The notes under the pieces were generated by a model. It was not told the DNA's origin. It saw only the letters and a list, made by a program, of their open reading frames with translations, and searched no databases. DNA of 64,000 nt from Triatoma infestans (Eukaryota > Arthropoda > Insecta > Hemiptera > Reduviidae). A program made the translations under genes and the position numbers. This document shows, one piece after another, positions 43,075-54,921 of this stretch. Every line of letters starts with the position of its first letter. Position 1 is the first letter of the stretch. Where the stretch lies: assembly GCA_011037195.1 (NCBI GenBank), contig JAAEAF010000090.1:186001-250000 (forward strand), given 5' to 3'.

Positions 43075-43880
43075 TCCTTGATAATTGTTGGTCTGGCATT
43101 CAAAAGAAATTAAAAATTTTATCTGATTACTGTAAAAAGAACTTATTATCACTGAATGCCACAAAAACTAAAATAGTAATATTTAAAAAAGAGGGTTCCC
43201 TAAAAAAGTACAAGCCATTTTATTATAAGGAAAAGAAAATAGAAATTTGCAAATCCTTTAATTACCTGGGAGATTCCTTTTTTTCATTTGGGAAGTTTTC
43301 ATTAACTACAGACGTATTTCTGAAATAAGCGAATTTAGCATCAAGAAAAATAAGAGACATCTTAAGAGATCAAAATCCGATTCGTTAAATACGAAGTCTG
43401 AATTGTTGAGTATTACAACGAATTCTGTATTATTATACTGCTCAGAAGTATGGAGTCCTTTATAATGTCAAAAATTGGAAGTAATTGCACTTAGGTTTTA
43501 TAAATCAATTTTTCTTCTAGCTCGTAACACTCCGAACCACTTCATTCGTTTAGAGATGGGTACCAGTCGCATTGAAAATGAGGTTCTTATTAAGTTGGTT
43601 AAATGATGGCAGAAAGTTCAAAACATGGATAATAGTCGTCATCCAAAACTTTGTATGAATAAATTGATGGAATTAAGTGGAACCCAAGATAATAATAAAT
43701 AAAACTGGTTTTTGCAGCTAAGAGGGAGCACTTCATATACTCGAAAATAAAGATAGCAATTATACTAAAATCAATTAAAAGCTGTATCTGAGAAAATAAG
43801 AAATCATTCTTTGACGGCAGATATAAATTTAAAATTTGAGCGAATACGTATACTTCCTCTTTAAAAGTAAGAGAAAGAAA
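43075..43880 (+). pseudogene. LINE L6 fragment (plus), RT end
   Basis: Reads LLDNCWSGIQKKLKILSDYC, LNATKTKIVIFKKEGSLKKY, YYKEKKIEICKSFNYLG and then degraded thumb sequence. It aligns with the region after the YADD box in LINE L1 (LDDTWFGTSKKLRSLAEYC), so it belongs to the same family. It is truncated on both sides and ends in several stops. Confidence 0.75.
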
Positions 43881-44139
43881 AAACCTTCAGAGCATTTTTG
43901 AGAAAATCGCAAATAACTAAAAAATCTTTTCAGAAAATGGTCCTTCTCACTGACCGATTTTGACTAAAACATTAGTAGGGAAGAAATGGCGGTTCTGGCA
44001 CACTTTTTTGAGGAGCAACTTCCCCCACCCCTTTGGTTACGGCCCTGTCCGCACCACCTCTAGCCCCATCCCTCCCTAAGCTACGCCCACTTACCTCCAC
44101 CACTTCCCCACCGACCAATCATCGAACTCGATGAACACT
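43881..44139. other. No supported feature
   Basis: C-rich toward its end, leading into the tandem repeat. No gene seen. Confidence 0.4.
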
Positions 44140-44400
44140 TATGCCACGCCCACTTATCCCCACTCCTTAAGCTTCATCCAAGTAGATTACTCCATTTTCT
44201 TTCCATCCCCACCCCTTAACTTATCATCCAATCCGAGGACCCCATTTTTCTTTCCATTACCCCCACTCCTTCACCTAACTTCCAATCCAATGACTCCGTT
44301 ATCCCCAGCCTTAAACTAACATCCAAACCGATGAATCCATTTTCTTTCCACCCCCACTCCTTAAGCTATCATCCAAACTGATGGTTCCATGAAAATGAGA
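44140..44400. repeat. Minisatellite-like tandem repeat, unit about 45-55 bp
   Basis: About five diverged copies of a pyrimidine-rich unit with the pattern CCCCACTCCTTAAGC, CATCCAA, GATGA/GAC, TCCATTTTCTTTCCA follow each other. Strand asymmetry is strong (C/T on plus). Open frames here are by-products of the composition. Confidence 0.65.
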
Positions 44401-44565
44401 CAGGGATGGTTCCAAAGAAATTTCCACCTCCCTGGACAATCAGAAAGCCCATTCCCACAACAAGATGTCGGAATCTAACATTGTATTACCACCCCTCACC
44501 TTAGTCTGGGCTGGAGGGGTATTTTTTATTTCACTTTAATAAGATAAAACTTTAAATTATTAACT

Positions 44566-44635
44566 GGGATTCGATCCTACAATCTTAAGGTTCGATGTCC
44601 ACCACCTTAACCATTCGCCATAGTAGTCCTCTCGC
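44566..44635 (-). mobile_element. tRNA-derived SINE head, copy 1
   Basis: On the minus strand a diverged A-box (TGGCGAATGGTTAAGG) is followed by GGACATCGAACC and a B-box AGGATCGAATCC. This is the layout of a class II tRNA (Ser/Leu-like) head. A second copy starts 190 bp to the right. Flanking sequence is partly shared, so the two may be a tandem duplication. Confidence 0.6.
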
Positions 44636-44752
44636 TAGCTGTAGTTTTCAACGACCACTTCTACTCTTAACTCTCCTACCCCTCGCCATTATCACCTACT
44701 CTGCGGGAGAGGGGAATTATTATTTATTTTATATGAAAAACACTTGTCTTAC

Positions 44753-44822
44753 CTGCGATTCGATCCTACAATTTTTAGGTTGGAAGTCCATCACCCTGAC
44801 CACTCGGCCATAGTAGTCCTCT
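44753..44822 (-). mobile_element. tRNA-derived SINE head, copy 2
   Basis: On the minus strand TGGCCGAGTGGTCAGGGTGA (A-box) is followed by GGACTTCCAACC and AGGATCGAATCGC (B-box). It is better preserved than copy 1 and shares the GGACTACTAT prefix with it. Confidence 0.65.
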
Positions 44823-44839
44823 CCCTAGCTGTAGTGTTC

Positions 44840-45598
44840 AATGTACACTTCTATCTTAAACTCCCACCGCACTATCATAATTTAATTTTTCTCACCCCAC
44901 TCACAAAAAATAAAAAATCAATTATAAAAAAAATATGGCGGAGTGGCATTCAACTTTCACACGCATAAGAATAATACAAACAGAAATATTTACTTACCCC
45001 CTCTTCAGGGGTTAGCTGCTGTAACGACGTGCACATACCGACCACGCACTGTGAACTGAATTTTTAGACAGTACAACTTACTAGTAGTAACATTATCCCC
45101 ACTCCTATAACGTCAAAGCCAATAGCACTGCCACTGCCTTATTGATTAAAAATAGACTAAATATTTAATTTTATATATAACAAAACCACTGCCTTCTAGA
45201 CAATTCCCACTCCTTTGACGTCATACAGCCAATATTAATACTTAATCCGATTAAAAAAAATATCTATTCTTATCTTAATCTCTTTTTATCGTTTTGTTTA
45301 TTTAATATTGTACTCAAATGAACATATCATGCGTGTCCGAACATGTTACTTACCTTACTTATGAAGTATATCTGTATATACAATGAGTCAACAATATGCA
45401 CTCTCAACAAAAATGTAAACACCTACCACTCTTTGCAAAAGCTTTTTTTCCTCTAACAATGTTAATACTTAATCCTGTTAAGAAATGAGTCATCCAGACA
45501 AAGGTTTATTAATATATATATTATCTTAATCCCTTTTTATAATTTTAGGTTGTTATTTTTATTTCCAACATTGCTAATACTTAATCCGATTATAAGTA
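44840..45598. repeat. Diverged direct repeats, otherwise unassigned
   Basis: TAATACTTAATCCGATTA-type sequence occurs near 45233, 45462 and 45568, and ATCTTAATC-CTTTTTAT-type sequence near 45272 and 45522. Together they suggest two diverged copies of a 100-bp unit. It could be the outer part of the Polinton but nothing proves this. No coding signal. Confidence 0.4.
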
Positions 45599-45950
45599 TA
45601 TATGTTATCGGCAAAGTATGAAATTCAGGCATTCTATAGAATGGTATATAATACCATGCGTGGTTTATCGTCAGATACGAGATTATATTTCTTATGATAA
45701 ATTTTGTGTATTTGAAAAATATTCTTTTAAATATTCCTATTATACATTTGTTAACTTGGGGAAATTCTATTGTAGTGTTTCAGTATAATAAATCATGTTT
45801 TTCGAAATGGTGTTTCAATAGATCTGGTACTTTAAGTAAAATAATTTAACTTTTAAATGATTACTACTAAAATATATTTTGAAATCGGGATGTAATAAAA
45901 TACATGGGGGCTCGTCTGGGATGAATTTCATACTTTGCCGGTAACATATA
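45599..45950. mobile_element. Small inverted-repeat element (352 bp)
   Basis: 29-bp ends (45599-45627 and 45922-45950) are inverted copies with one mismatch and contain CGGCAAAGTATGAAATTCA. The interior is AT-rich and non-coding. This fits a MITE or the terminal part of a larger element. Target duplication is not clear. Confidence 0.6.
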
Positions 45951-45999
45951 CAATGAGTCATCTAGGATTTTATTATTTATTATTTTTTGATTTGCACGA

Positions 46000-46030
46000 G
46001 GGGCTTGAGCCCCGTACAAAGGAGTAGGGG
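46000..46030 (-). repeat. 3'-terminal hairpin of LINE L7
   Basis: GGGGCT at 46000-46005 pairs with AGCCCC at 46008-46013, followed by TACAAAGGAG. It sits about 35 nt from the element's 3' end, as in LINE L1. Confidence 0.55.
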
Positions 46031-47870
46031 ACAGTTACATACAAAATCTTAAAACATAAAAGAAAAAATACAAAATAAATAAAAAGAAAAGCACCAAAAT
46101 ATAAAAAATACAAGATCTAAAAAATGAAAATGAATCTGGATAGAAATTATATTATACCATGTTCAAAGTAATAAAAAGTTGTGGCTGCTTAAAAATTAAT
46201 AAACAAATATTTTCGAATGTATAAAACAAATCTCTTATTAAGAAATAATCAAACAAAAATAAAAATAAGATATTATTTTATAATTATATAACATTTAGCA
46301 GGGGTCATACTTCATACAAATACGTGTTTTATTTTCATCCCAAACTTATTTTTATAAAACTAAACAGATTAATATAATATTTATTAAATTTTAATGTTAT
46401 TAGTTTAATTCAACAAAATTTGCCTAAATTTCAAAATATAATAAATAAAATTATAAATATTTTTTATTTCAATAATTGTTTTAGGATCTAACATACTTAC
46501 ATACCAATATTCATTTGCACTGATATTAAAATATTATCTAAGAAGCGAGTAAACAGGGCAACAGGGCAAGATATGTTCTGAATTTTCGGGTAAATTTAAA
46601 TTGCAGAGCTTACAAACTGATTTTTGATCTATTACAGTAGAAGTAGAATCAATTGTTAACTTCAATATATTAGTTCATGAGGTTCTCACCTGTGCCAACA
46701 TACGGATAAAAAGCAGCGGCAGATTGAGAGATGAAAAAAAGGGATTATTTATTTTAAATTATATATCTTATTATAGTAGTGACTATATTTTGATTCTAAC
46801 AACTGATTTTGATCTTTTTTTAGAAGATTATTTTTATATGTTTGTAAAATATGCGGAATATTTTATTTAGAGTACAGCTATCTTGGATAAAAACTATATC
46901 TGAATAAAGCAAGGGAGTAACAGATCTCTCAATATGATATCCAATTATATTTATTGTCTTTTAATCCAGCATTAGATAACGCCAATAGTTTGTAAAAGCA
47001 AATTTTAGGATATCTCTCTTCTTCTAAACCTAAAATATGCGCTAACCATCGTAGGACAAGCTTCAATATACGAGATAATAAGCTTCAATATAAGCCGTAT
47101 AATAAGAGATATGGAGAAGATCACATTCCAATCTTATTAGAAAATTTGGGGTACACTGCGCTAAACGCAAGTGTTACCTTAGACTCCATACTTGACATCT
47201 ATGCAGCAAAACACTAGTGATTAGAGCTTCATTATGTTTTCTTTTAGAATTTTATTCTCTAATCTTCGATCTAGAGCAAATACTCAGAACACTACCCGCA
47301 GCTATTTTAGCCTTGGTGCTTGCATGACTTAAAGCTTTGCCAAAAACACCGGAATTAGAGAATATGACCCCCAGTTAGTTGAATTCCTTTACCTGTTCTA
47401 ATTCTACATCGTTGTAGTATAGTTTCACCTGTTTAGCTGGCCTGCCTTTTTGAAATTTTATGATTTTAGTTTTGGAGGAGTTAACTGGTAGAAATTTAGA
47501 AGTTGAATATTTTTCTAAAGTAATTAGTTTATTTTTTATATCAGTGTAGCAGTCACCCAGAATGATTAAGTCATCTGCATAGATCAATAACAATATATGC
47601 AATTCGGGGATACCTTTATGCCAGAGTGACCGCTATCCCTAAAAAAACGCTCTATATCGTTTAAATAGTATTAAGGAAAGAGCTGAAAAATATATTAATA
47701 TCCTTCGTATGATTACTCATCAGCATTGGGGAGCCGATCGATCCGAACATTGCTTTATTGTTTTACTGAACAAGTATTACAGCGGTTTTAGATTACGGAT
47801 ATGCCTTGTACGGCCAAGCTAGTGCCTCTAGGTTAAAGGCATTGGATATATCCAAAACAAGAGTATAAGA

Positions 47871-48622
47871 TTGTGTTTGGGGCTTCTCAACTCAACTTCC
47901 GTAGAAGCCTTGCTTACTGAGGCTGGTGAATTACCACTTTCAATCAGGAAGGGACACTTATCAGATAGATTCTTGATAAGAATTATATCCAACTGCCCTG
48001 CATTATACTCTAAATCATCCGATTTGAACTTGAATGTCTTGACTCATGGATATTGGGTAAAGAAGGTATCACCACCACTTACTGAAAGTTTTAGCAGTAG
48101 AGCACATTTCAATTCCCTCATAAAACGCTCATATAAGCTCGACATATATGAAGCGTGCTATTTTTTAGATAACAAAATACAACGCATAGTTAGAGTGCTC
48201 TCAGCAAGTTGGACCACCTCAACATAAAAAACAGCTTCAGCTACATTATTGTGGAAATTTATAGGATAGGGAAGGAATTATCTGTAAAAGGAACTCACGT
48301 TAAACTGTTCTGGATTAAAGCTCATATTGGGATAGCAGGGAATGAAAGGGTTGATGCGTTGGCCAAAAGAGGTACGGAGGAAGGAGAAGACCTTACTATA
48401 CTATTACCGCCTTCAGACGTTCTGCCACTTGTTAAGAACAGTGTTATGATAGAATGGCAGAATAAGTATTTTAATGGCACCAAGGGACGATTCTACAATA
48501 AGATAGAAGACCAAGTGTTAGAAACAGACCTTGTTATGCATATGCTGAAATTAAGAAAAATTTCTGTAGAACTATTTGCAGATTACGTACAAATCATGGC
48601 ATCTGCAAGCGGTATTTGGTGA
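47871..48622 (+). pseudogene. L8 RT thumb and RNase H coding remains
   Basis: Two overlapping open parts (47871-48227 and 48209-48622) join by a 1-nt shift. RNase H keeps the GNERVDALAK signature near its C-terminus, but the first RNase H acidic residues are not recognisable in this copy. RNase H domains in Jockey-group LINEs remove template RNA. Confidence 0.7.
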
Positions 48623-48949
48623 CAATAAATGCCGAAACGACCGCTATATGCGAGATTTGTGGAGAAATCGAAGACCTCGAATATATTATTATTATTGTTC
48701 TTTGTATATAACAAAAGACAGGCTATGTTAACAGAGATAAGTCGCCTGCTAATTAACGCTTTCACCTATAGCACAATGTTAATGAGTAATATCGTGAAGT
48801 ATATAAAGCAATTTTTAAATATTTGGTTGAGATAAACGTTAAAATATAGTTATTAATACATCTTTAATTACCTCCTTAAATTATGAAACTTTGTAAATAA
48901 ATATCTTATTTTATTATAAGTTTTACGTTAGGTTGAAAGATGGTAGGAA

Positions 48950-49130
48950 AATCGAGTACTCCACCCAAATGTAAGTGTGTATAAGGTGTGTATGGGTGTA
49001 TAAGTTAGCTCATTGGTATGAATGTATTTATTAGGATGTGTGTATCGATAGGTGTGCGTACAAGTTGTGTATTTGACAGTAGTATGAATGTATGTGTGTA
49101 TTTATTAGCAAGAATGAGATAGGCTAGAGC
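48950..49130. repeat. GTAT/GTGTAT-rich low-complexity tract
   Basis: Repeated TATTTATTAG, GTATGAATGTAT and GTGTGTAT motifs in the 3' UTR of L8. The same TATGAATGTATTTATTA words occur at about 50970-51000 in another insert in L7, so the two may share a source family. Confidence 0.5.
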
Positions 49131-50761
49131 ATATTTGCAAAGGGTGTTTATGTTTTCCTTGTGGAGGTTTATGCTTTTTATAAGTATTAAATGCCTCTTT
49201 AGTACAAGTCAATGGCTGTGGCTCGACCAGCTAATGCCAAAAAAAAAAAAAAACGTTTAAGTAGAGGCTGAAGAGCAAAGGGTCTCCCTACAAAACTCCT
49301 TCCAAAATCTCAAATCTCAATAGGTTGAGAGGTCGGCACCAGATTTTATTCTTGTGAATGCCGACTCGTAAAGTGATTTGATAACTTTTATTATTTTTGC
49401 AGTGACCCCAACCTGAAATAAGACAAACCATAATTTGTTATGATTGACCGAGTCAAAAGCTCGTCTGTAATCTACAAACGCGGCATAAAAAAGTCCCGCC
49501 TTATTTCTTAATTTTAGTTGAATGAGAGAATTCAGTATAAATATGTTCCAGGAGCCCCTATTTCTCCGGAAACCAGACTGGCACTCTGGAATTACTTTAC
49601 ACTCATCGGCCCAATTGGTCAAACCATTACTAATAAATTGTTTAAAAGTTTTCATTAAACAATTCGCTAATGCTATGCTCCTATAATTTTCTGGCAAGGA
49701 TTTATCCCCTTTCTTATAAATCATGATTGTATTTATTTCATGCCATACTGTAGGTATAGTACCAGCTTCGAAAATTTTGTTAAATAAACATTCAAGGTAT
49801 ATGAGTAATAACCAGTTTTTAGGCAAGAATTTTAAAAATTCGTATGAGCGATAATCGGAACCTGGAGATTTGCCCATTTTACAACTTTTAATAACTGAGT
49901 GAATTTCTGAAGAGGAAAAATCGCAATCGAGAAAGGGGTGATGCGCGTCTATGTACGTGTTCTCATCATTAATTCGAGGCTTAAGAATATATGAGAAAAA
50001 CTGTTCCCAGTTTTCTATATCAATAGGATTAGAAAGGAATGGCGCCGTTCTAAATGAATTTATCGCCGATCAGAAATCGCTGCTGTTCTTTGAATTCGCA
50101 AGAGCAGCCATTGAATTTTTTTCATTTTGAGGTTTCTTAGCTTTTAAGAGGTTTTTATCTGAGATTTTTCCCTAAGGTAATTCAATTTACTTTTTGTATC
50201 CAACTTATTTATCTTACAACTTTTTACCTCCACCTTTTTAATTTTACAATCAGAATCAAACCATAGTTTATTCATTTTTTTAGAACTATTTTTATCATAA
50301 TTAATTTTTTTCATATTAAGAGATGCCGCTACTTCATACACTGTGTTTTGAAAATTAGAGAGCAAATTATCTATGGGATTATTTCCAAAATTAATAGAAA
50401 TTGAAGGTGAGTGTTGCATCAAAGCCAAGAATTCTATACTTTTTAAAGGGTCCCACTTAAAAGTTATATTTATATTTTGCGGAATGTTGCGTTTACATGA
50501 CATTTTCTTTAGCGGAACAGAGCACTTTAGTTTCAGAGGAAAATGAACTGAGAGCACAAGAGCCTGCATTATCTCCATATCCGCTATCATAGTCAAACCG
50601 GCTAAATTGCACCAAGCTAGATCCGGAGTACTATTTTCGAGGTGGCTAAGGAAACTCAAATTACCCGCACTACCACTATATGAACTTCCATTTATTAAAA
50701 CGAAAGAATGCTCCTCCATGAATTGCCTTCCCTTACTATTAATTAAATTATCCATATTATT

Positions 50762-51393
50762 ACGTTTATAGTAAAGTTAGAGGTTTGTAAATATGTATAT
50801 ATGTATTTGTATGTAGGTATTTATTTATTATTTATATATATATGTATTATAATATATTGTAATATATATACATTTACATAGGTGTATTATATATTATTCA
50901 TTTATATATGTATTTATTTATTTATATAGAGTAAATATAGTTTTAGCGAGTGAATTCAGATGTTTCAGTATGAATGTATTTATTATTAGAATAAATGTAT
51001 TTATTGGCATGAATCTGTCCGTTTAGGTTAGTCAGGTATGATGTTGTGTATGATGAGGTGCGGGGGACCATGAATGAGGTGAGGAGGTGGCGACTTCTTC
51101 CTGCACGATATACATAATGTAAATATTGTATATAAACGGGAGTCACCGCTATTGGTGGGTGGGCTGAGCCGGGATTGACACCCCGGCATCGTGTGAATGT
51201 GTTGGATGATGATAACTAAAGACACTTTAATTTAAGCAAGGTATAACTTTTTTTTAGTCAAAGATTAAATGTTATCAGAGGTATAACTTTTTTTTTAGTC
51301 AGAGATTAAATGTTATTAGAAGCTAATAAACAGAATATCGCACATAGATAGTGCTGGCTGTATGGCTAAAACCAATGCAAACAAAAAAAAAAA
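50762..51393 (+). mobile_element. Poly(A) retroposon inside L7 endonuclease
   Basis: L7 endonuclease coding is present on both sides. The insert ends on plus with CAATGCAAACAAAAAAAAAAA (about 51372-51393). It contains AT-rich TATTTAT repeats at its left end, a GC-richer part (51030-51210) and a tandem duplication at 51239-51319. No coding sequence recognised. Confidence 0.6.
51239..51319. repeat. 40-bp tandem duplication
   Basis: AGGTATAACTTTTTTTTAGT and its continuation to GATTAAATGTTAT(C/T)AG occur twice in a row with two small differences. It lies in the 3' part of the poly(A) retroposon. Confidence 0.8.
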
Positions 51394-52208
51394 GGTGGCT
51401 ATTTATCAGAATTTCTTCAGGAATATAATTTAAATCTCCCATTCTGCAATTAAAATCACCCCCTACTAAAATAGGTGGGTTCTTGTACTTATCATATATT
51501 TTTATTAACACAGAATTTAATTTTTCTAAATGATCTGCAATCACCAATTTTGACCTATACTTAACCTAGAAAAAAAGAAGTTTCTATTTCTACTTTTACA
51601 AATATCCAACTAGGAGTAATATCTAAAGGAGTTAACGCACAGATATTTTTTTTAAAGAAAATGGTCAACCATTTAGCTGATTTGATATTTTTTGTGATAG
51701 ATTAATAGCATGAGTTTCTGGCAAACAGATTATTTCCATATTATTAAATCACTCTGAAAAATTTAAATAATTACCCAACCCGTTCACATTCCACAAAACA
51801 ATATTTAAGGTACTATACTTGCTAGGTGTAATACTTGAATAACTTTCACTGAGAATCCTAGAGTGTGTTGGGACGAAAAAAGAAGTTTTCAATTCAGCCA
51901 GATCGAGAAGCTGAAGAAAAAGTTTTCACCTTCCTCTTCTTTGGGCGTGCACCTGTTTGTGATGAAGTGATTGGATCTTCAATTTTGTCTTCTGTCTGAT
52001 AAACCTCTTTCTTGTCAGAAAGACTAACTAAGTTAAAATTCTGAAGGTCTTCTAGAGTTTTTATAATCATTGCTTTTGAAGATGTGGTTTTTCTGACCAA
52101 AACATTTCCATTTCGAAACCAAACAAATTCTTTTGTTTTAATGATTTTGCCTCATTATATAATTTGAAGTTATAGGGAGACATGTATTCATTTAAATATA
52201 CGGTAGCC

Positions 52209-54049
52209 TCCTCTCGCTGAGAGTCAGAATGGGTTTCGGAAAAATAGAGGATGCACAGATTGTTTGTTTATCCTATCATCACTCATGGGCATTCAAATTT
52301 CGAAGCCCAAAAGAGAGGTTTACGCCACATTTGTGGATTTTAAAAAGGCTTGACTCTGTAAATCACAACCTCCTATGGAATAAACATTACTAATTCGGTC
52401 TGAGTAGGAAATGGATTAAAACTTTAGAAAGTCTTTATAATCAGGCCCTCTTCCGAGTTAAGCTTATTAACAATTATTCGGACACTTTTCCCATCTCCCG
52501 AGACGTGTTACAAGGAGATACGATTTTCCCCATCCTATTTTCAATCTTCATCAATGATTTAGAAAAGTTTTTAATTGAACATAGATGTGAAAGTGTAAGC
52601 ATTGACCGTAGGACGGGCGTAACTTCATTAACCTATGTGGACGAGTTGGTTATGTTTTCCAACGGTACAGTCGACGCTCAAAGAAAGCTGAATGCTTTAT
52701 CATTATATTGTATAGAAAACTCATTAGAGGTGAATGCCTCAAAAACTAAGATTCTTGTTTGCTCAAAAAGCCCAAATAAAAAACTAATGTAAACTTGTAC
52801 TATAATAATAACAAAGTTGAAATAGTAAGTTCAATTAGGTACCTAGGAATTATTATATCTAATTCAGGGGTTTTTCACTTAGCGTGCCAGGATATGATCT
52901 CCAAGTCAGCATTAGCCATTAATTCCGTTAAAAAAATTCTATATAGTGCAAAATCATCTTCATGGAATTTACAAGTCACTTTGTTTAACAGTTTGGTACG
53001 ATCTGTTCTATTATACGCCTCTGAAATATGGGCTACCAGGTATTTAGACAGATTAGAAATTGTACAAACGAAATATTTTAAATCATTGTATTTTTGGCCA
53101 ATACAAACTCCGGAATACATTGTAAGAGCTGAATACGGTTTAACTAAAATCAAACACCAAGTTGTCAAACTAATAATTAATTGGTGGATTAGATATTATT
53201 AATGTGTGAAAACAGACTGCCTAAAATATGTTATGTTAAATTAAAAAATACGGATGACAATAGTGGCAATAAATTAAGCAAATACAATTGGGTTACACAA
53301 TTAAAACAAATATTAATAGAAACCGATTTTGAATGGCTTTGGTTTGAACAAGATCCAATTTTAATAATAAAAAATAAGAATAATTTATTAAAACAATATA
53401 AAATGTTATTAAATAAATCAGATACAGATCGTATCAATAATTCCTTATACAATGTAATTTATAAAAATATCTATAATAAAAATAGAGTACAGCAATAACA
53501 ATATCTTGGATTCAATGTGTCTGCCCAAAGTTTATGTCTGTTAAGTCAAGTTAGAGTCTCTCCAACTAAACAAATAACTTTGTATGTAAATAAAACATGT
53601 TATAAAATCAACACAGAAGAACCATGCCCGTTATGTGATTCTAATAAATTAGAAACCATTACACATGTATTTCTTGGATGTCCATTTTACACGGCGTATA
53701 GAAAAAAGTTTTTAAAAAATTATAATAAAGAAATTTCAGATTTGTTATACCCCCCGTCAGCCGAACATGTAAATAACATTTATTATTATTTAAAAAATGT
53801 ACTTAAGCTAAGATTTCATTTATACACATAATCTAGTAATTTTTTAGTCAGTAATCATATTTCCTAGTAGTTCTAGTAGTTTTTAATCAGTAATCATATT
53901 TTGGTTTGTTCATTATATGTTTTCTGTTTACTTTAAATCTTTGTTCACTTCAAATTGTTTGTTTGCTTTAAGTTTTCTGTTTATTTTGTAATTCAATCTA
54001 AACTCTTCTGTAATTATTATTATCAAATAAAGCAGAATAAAAAATAAAA
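52209..54049 (+). mobile_element. LINE L9 (plus), 5'-truncated, nested in L7 ORF1
   Basis: AAATATACGGTAGCC at 52194-52208 and AAATATACCGTAGCC at 54050-54064 flank the insert: a 15-bp target duplication with one later change. The 3' end is AAATAAAGCAGAATAAAAAATAAAA-like, as in LINE L10. It lacks ORF1 and the endonuclease. Confidence 0.88.
52210..53831 (+). pseudogene. L9 ORF2: reverse transcriptase and C-terminus, broken
   Basis: The frame enters mid-RT (ESQNGFRK region, YATFVDFKKA) and continues with LQGDTIFPILFSIFINDLEK. The catalytic box reads LTYVDELVMFS, so the YADD Asp pair is altered to V-D-E. Then follow YLGIIISNSGVFHLACQDMI and, after a stop at 53200, the C-terminal CPLCDSNKLETITHVFLGC. 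Very similar to L10, hence same family. Confidence 0.85.
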
Positions 54050-54878
54050 AAATATACCGTAGCCCTTTTAAAGAAGAATTAATATCAGTAGAAAACACTT
54101 CGCCTTTTTCTTTCTTAATCTTAAAACCTCCAATTTATCTAAATTTCGAAGAAAACTTACGATTATCATCGAGCCTGAACGAGATCTTAGGCTTCTTCTA
54201 TATATCTGATCAATCTTCAAATGTGAAAATTCAAAGCCGATCACAGAGGACAACTTTTCCATTATAATTAAAAGGTTTTCATTTTCGGCTATGGGGATGT
54301 TATTTATTTTAATAACATTTTGAAACACTGCCTGATTATTTAATGAGATATAGATTTGCAACTTTTTAATTGTGTCTCTAAGAATGGAGAGAGGGAATTT
54401 GATTATTGAGTTGATGTAAATTTTCTTTCATAAAAGGAAGAGAATTTTTTATTTCTCTATTGCTGTTATCAAGAGCTTTAGATATTTCTTTAATTTCTGC
54501 CCTAGAATTAGACACTTCATTTCTCATAGTTACCACTTCTTTATGCAGGTACTTACTAACTATGTTCTGCAGGTACCACTAACTATGTTCTTATCACTGT
54601 CCCCACTTGAACTCATATTGTTTACCCAGGTATAAATCCAATACTTATAATTGAGAGATGCTTTAAAGAATCGGTTCGATAAAATTTTATGAAATTTCAC
54701 TGAAACATTGTACCAATTTTCATTAATATTGACCGCCTTGAACAAGTTAAATTCGAGACTCACGAAGTGAACTGGTCAACTGCACAATCCCCATTCCATG
54801 AGTCATCTAGGAAAAGGGTTTTATTTACCCACATGGTGTAAATATAATTTTTTCGATGTGTACATAGCTTCCGAAATA

Positions 54879-54887
54879 TATATAAAG
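54879..54887 (+). promoter_or_regulatory. TATA box before Polinton ATPase
   Basis: TATATAAAG lies 43 bp before the ATG at 54922, whose context is TTCATCATG. A start around 54905-54910 is expected; the initiator match is weak here. Confidence 0.6.
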
Positions 54888-54921
54888 AGAAACGGAAGAG
54901 CAATTCTTGTTATTCTTCATC

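Larger units (their letters stand above)
47625..49246 (+). mobile_element. Jockey-type LINE L8 fragment (plus), nested in L7
   Basis: Plus-strand remains of an RT thumb (MITHQHWGADRSEHCFIVLL; LPLSIRKGHLSDRFLIRII) and an RNase H (VKLFWIKAHIGIAGNERVDA, LAKRGTEEGED) at 47640-48622. A 3' UTR and an A run at 49231-49245 follow. It is 5'-truncated and sits between RT parts of L7. No target duplication found; some L7 sequence seems to have been lost. Confidence 0.75.
46500..51835 (-). pseudogene. LINE L7 ORF2 pieces: endonuclease-reverse transcriptase
   Basis: The endonuclease starts LNIVLWNVNGLGNY (about 51810) and contains VGGDFNCRMGDLNY (51323-51547). It resumes at 50755 with MDNLINSKGRQFMEEHSFVL after an insertion. 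RT parts are MGKSPGSDYRSYEFLKFLP, YRSIALANCLMKTFKQFI and AAFVDYRRAFDSVNHNKLW (49317-49877), then LLIYADDLIILGD (47375-47602) after insertion L8. The C-terminal part is decayed. About 35 RT residues are missing around the L8 insertion. The copy is dead. Confidence 0.82.
51894..54700 (-). pseudogene. LINE L7 ORF1 pieces
   Basis: The start MSSSGDSDKNIVS is near 54615. It is followed by a broken coiled coil and an RRM/FP-like part with VIKINNIPIAENENL and IDQIYRRSLRSRSGSMII (54068-54361). After the L9 insertion it resumes near 52193 with a Lys-rich tail ending KKRKVKTFSSASRSG before TGA at 51894. The ORF2 frame overlaps this end in another frame. Confidence 0.7.
45968..54797 (-). mobile_element. 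LINE L7 (minus), full length, with nested insertions
   Basis: ATGAGTCATCTAGGA at 45953-45967 is repeated at 54798-54812 and defines both ends. The 3' end (left) has an A-rich tail on the minus strand. Coding parts on minus are ORF1 (about 54650-54065 and 52193-51894) and ORF2 (51835 to about 46500). Three insertions split it: L9 (52209-54049), a poly(A) retroposon (about 50762-51393) and L8 (about 47625-49246). Without them the element is about 4.7 kb. Confidence 0.85.

Noticed and set aside
44131..44319. Pro/Ser-rich open frame
   Set aside because: By-product of the C/T-rich tandem repeat.
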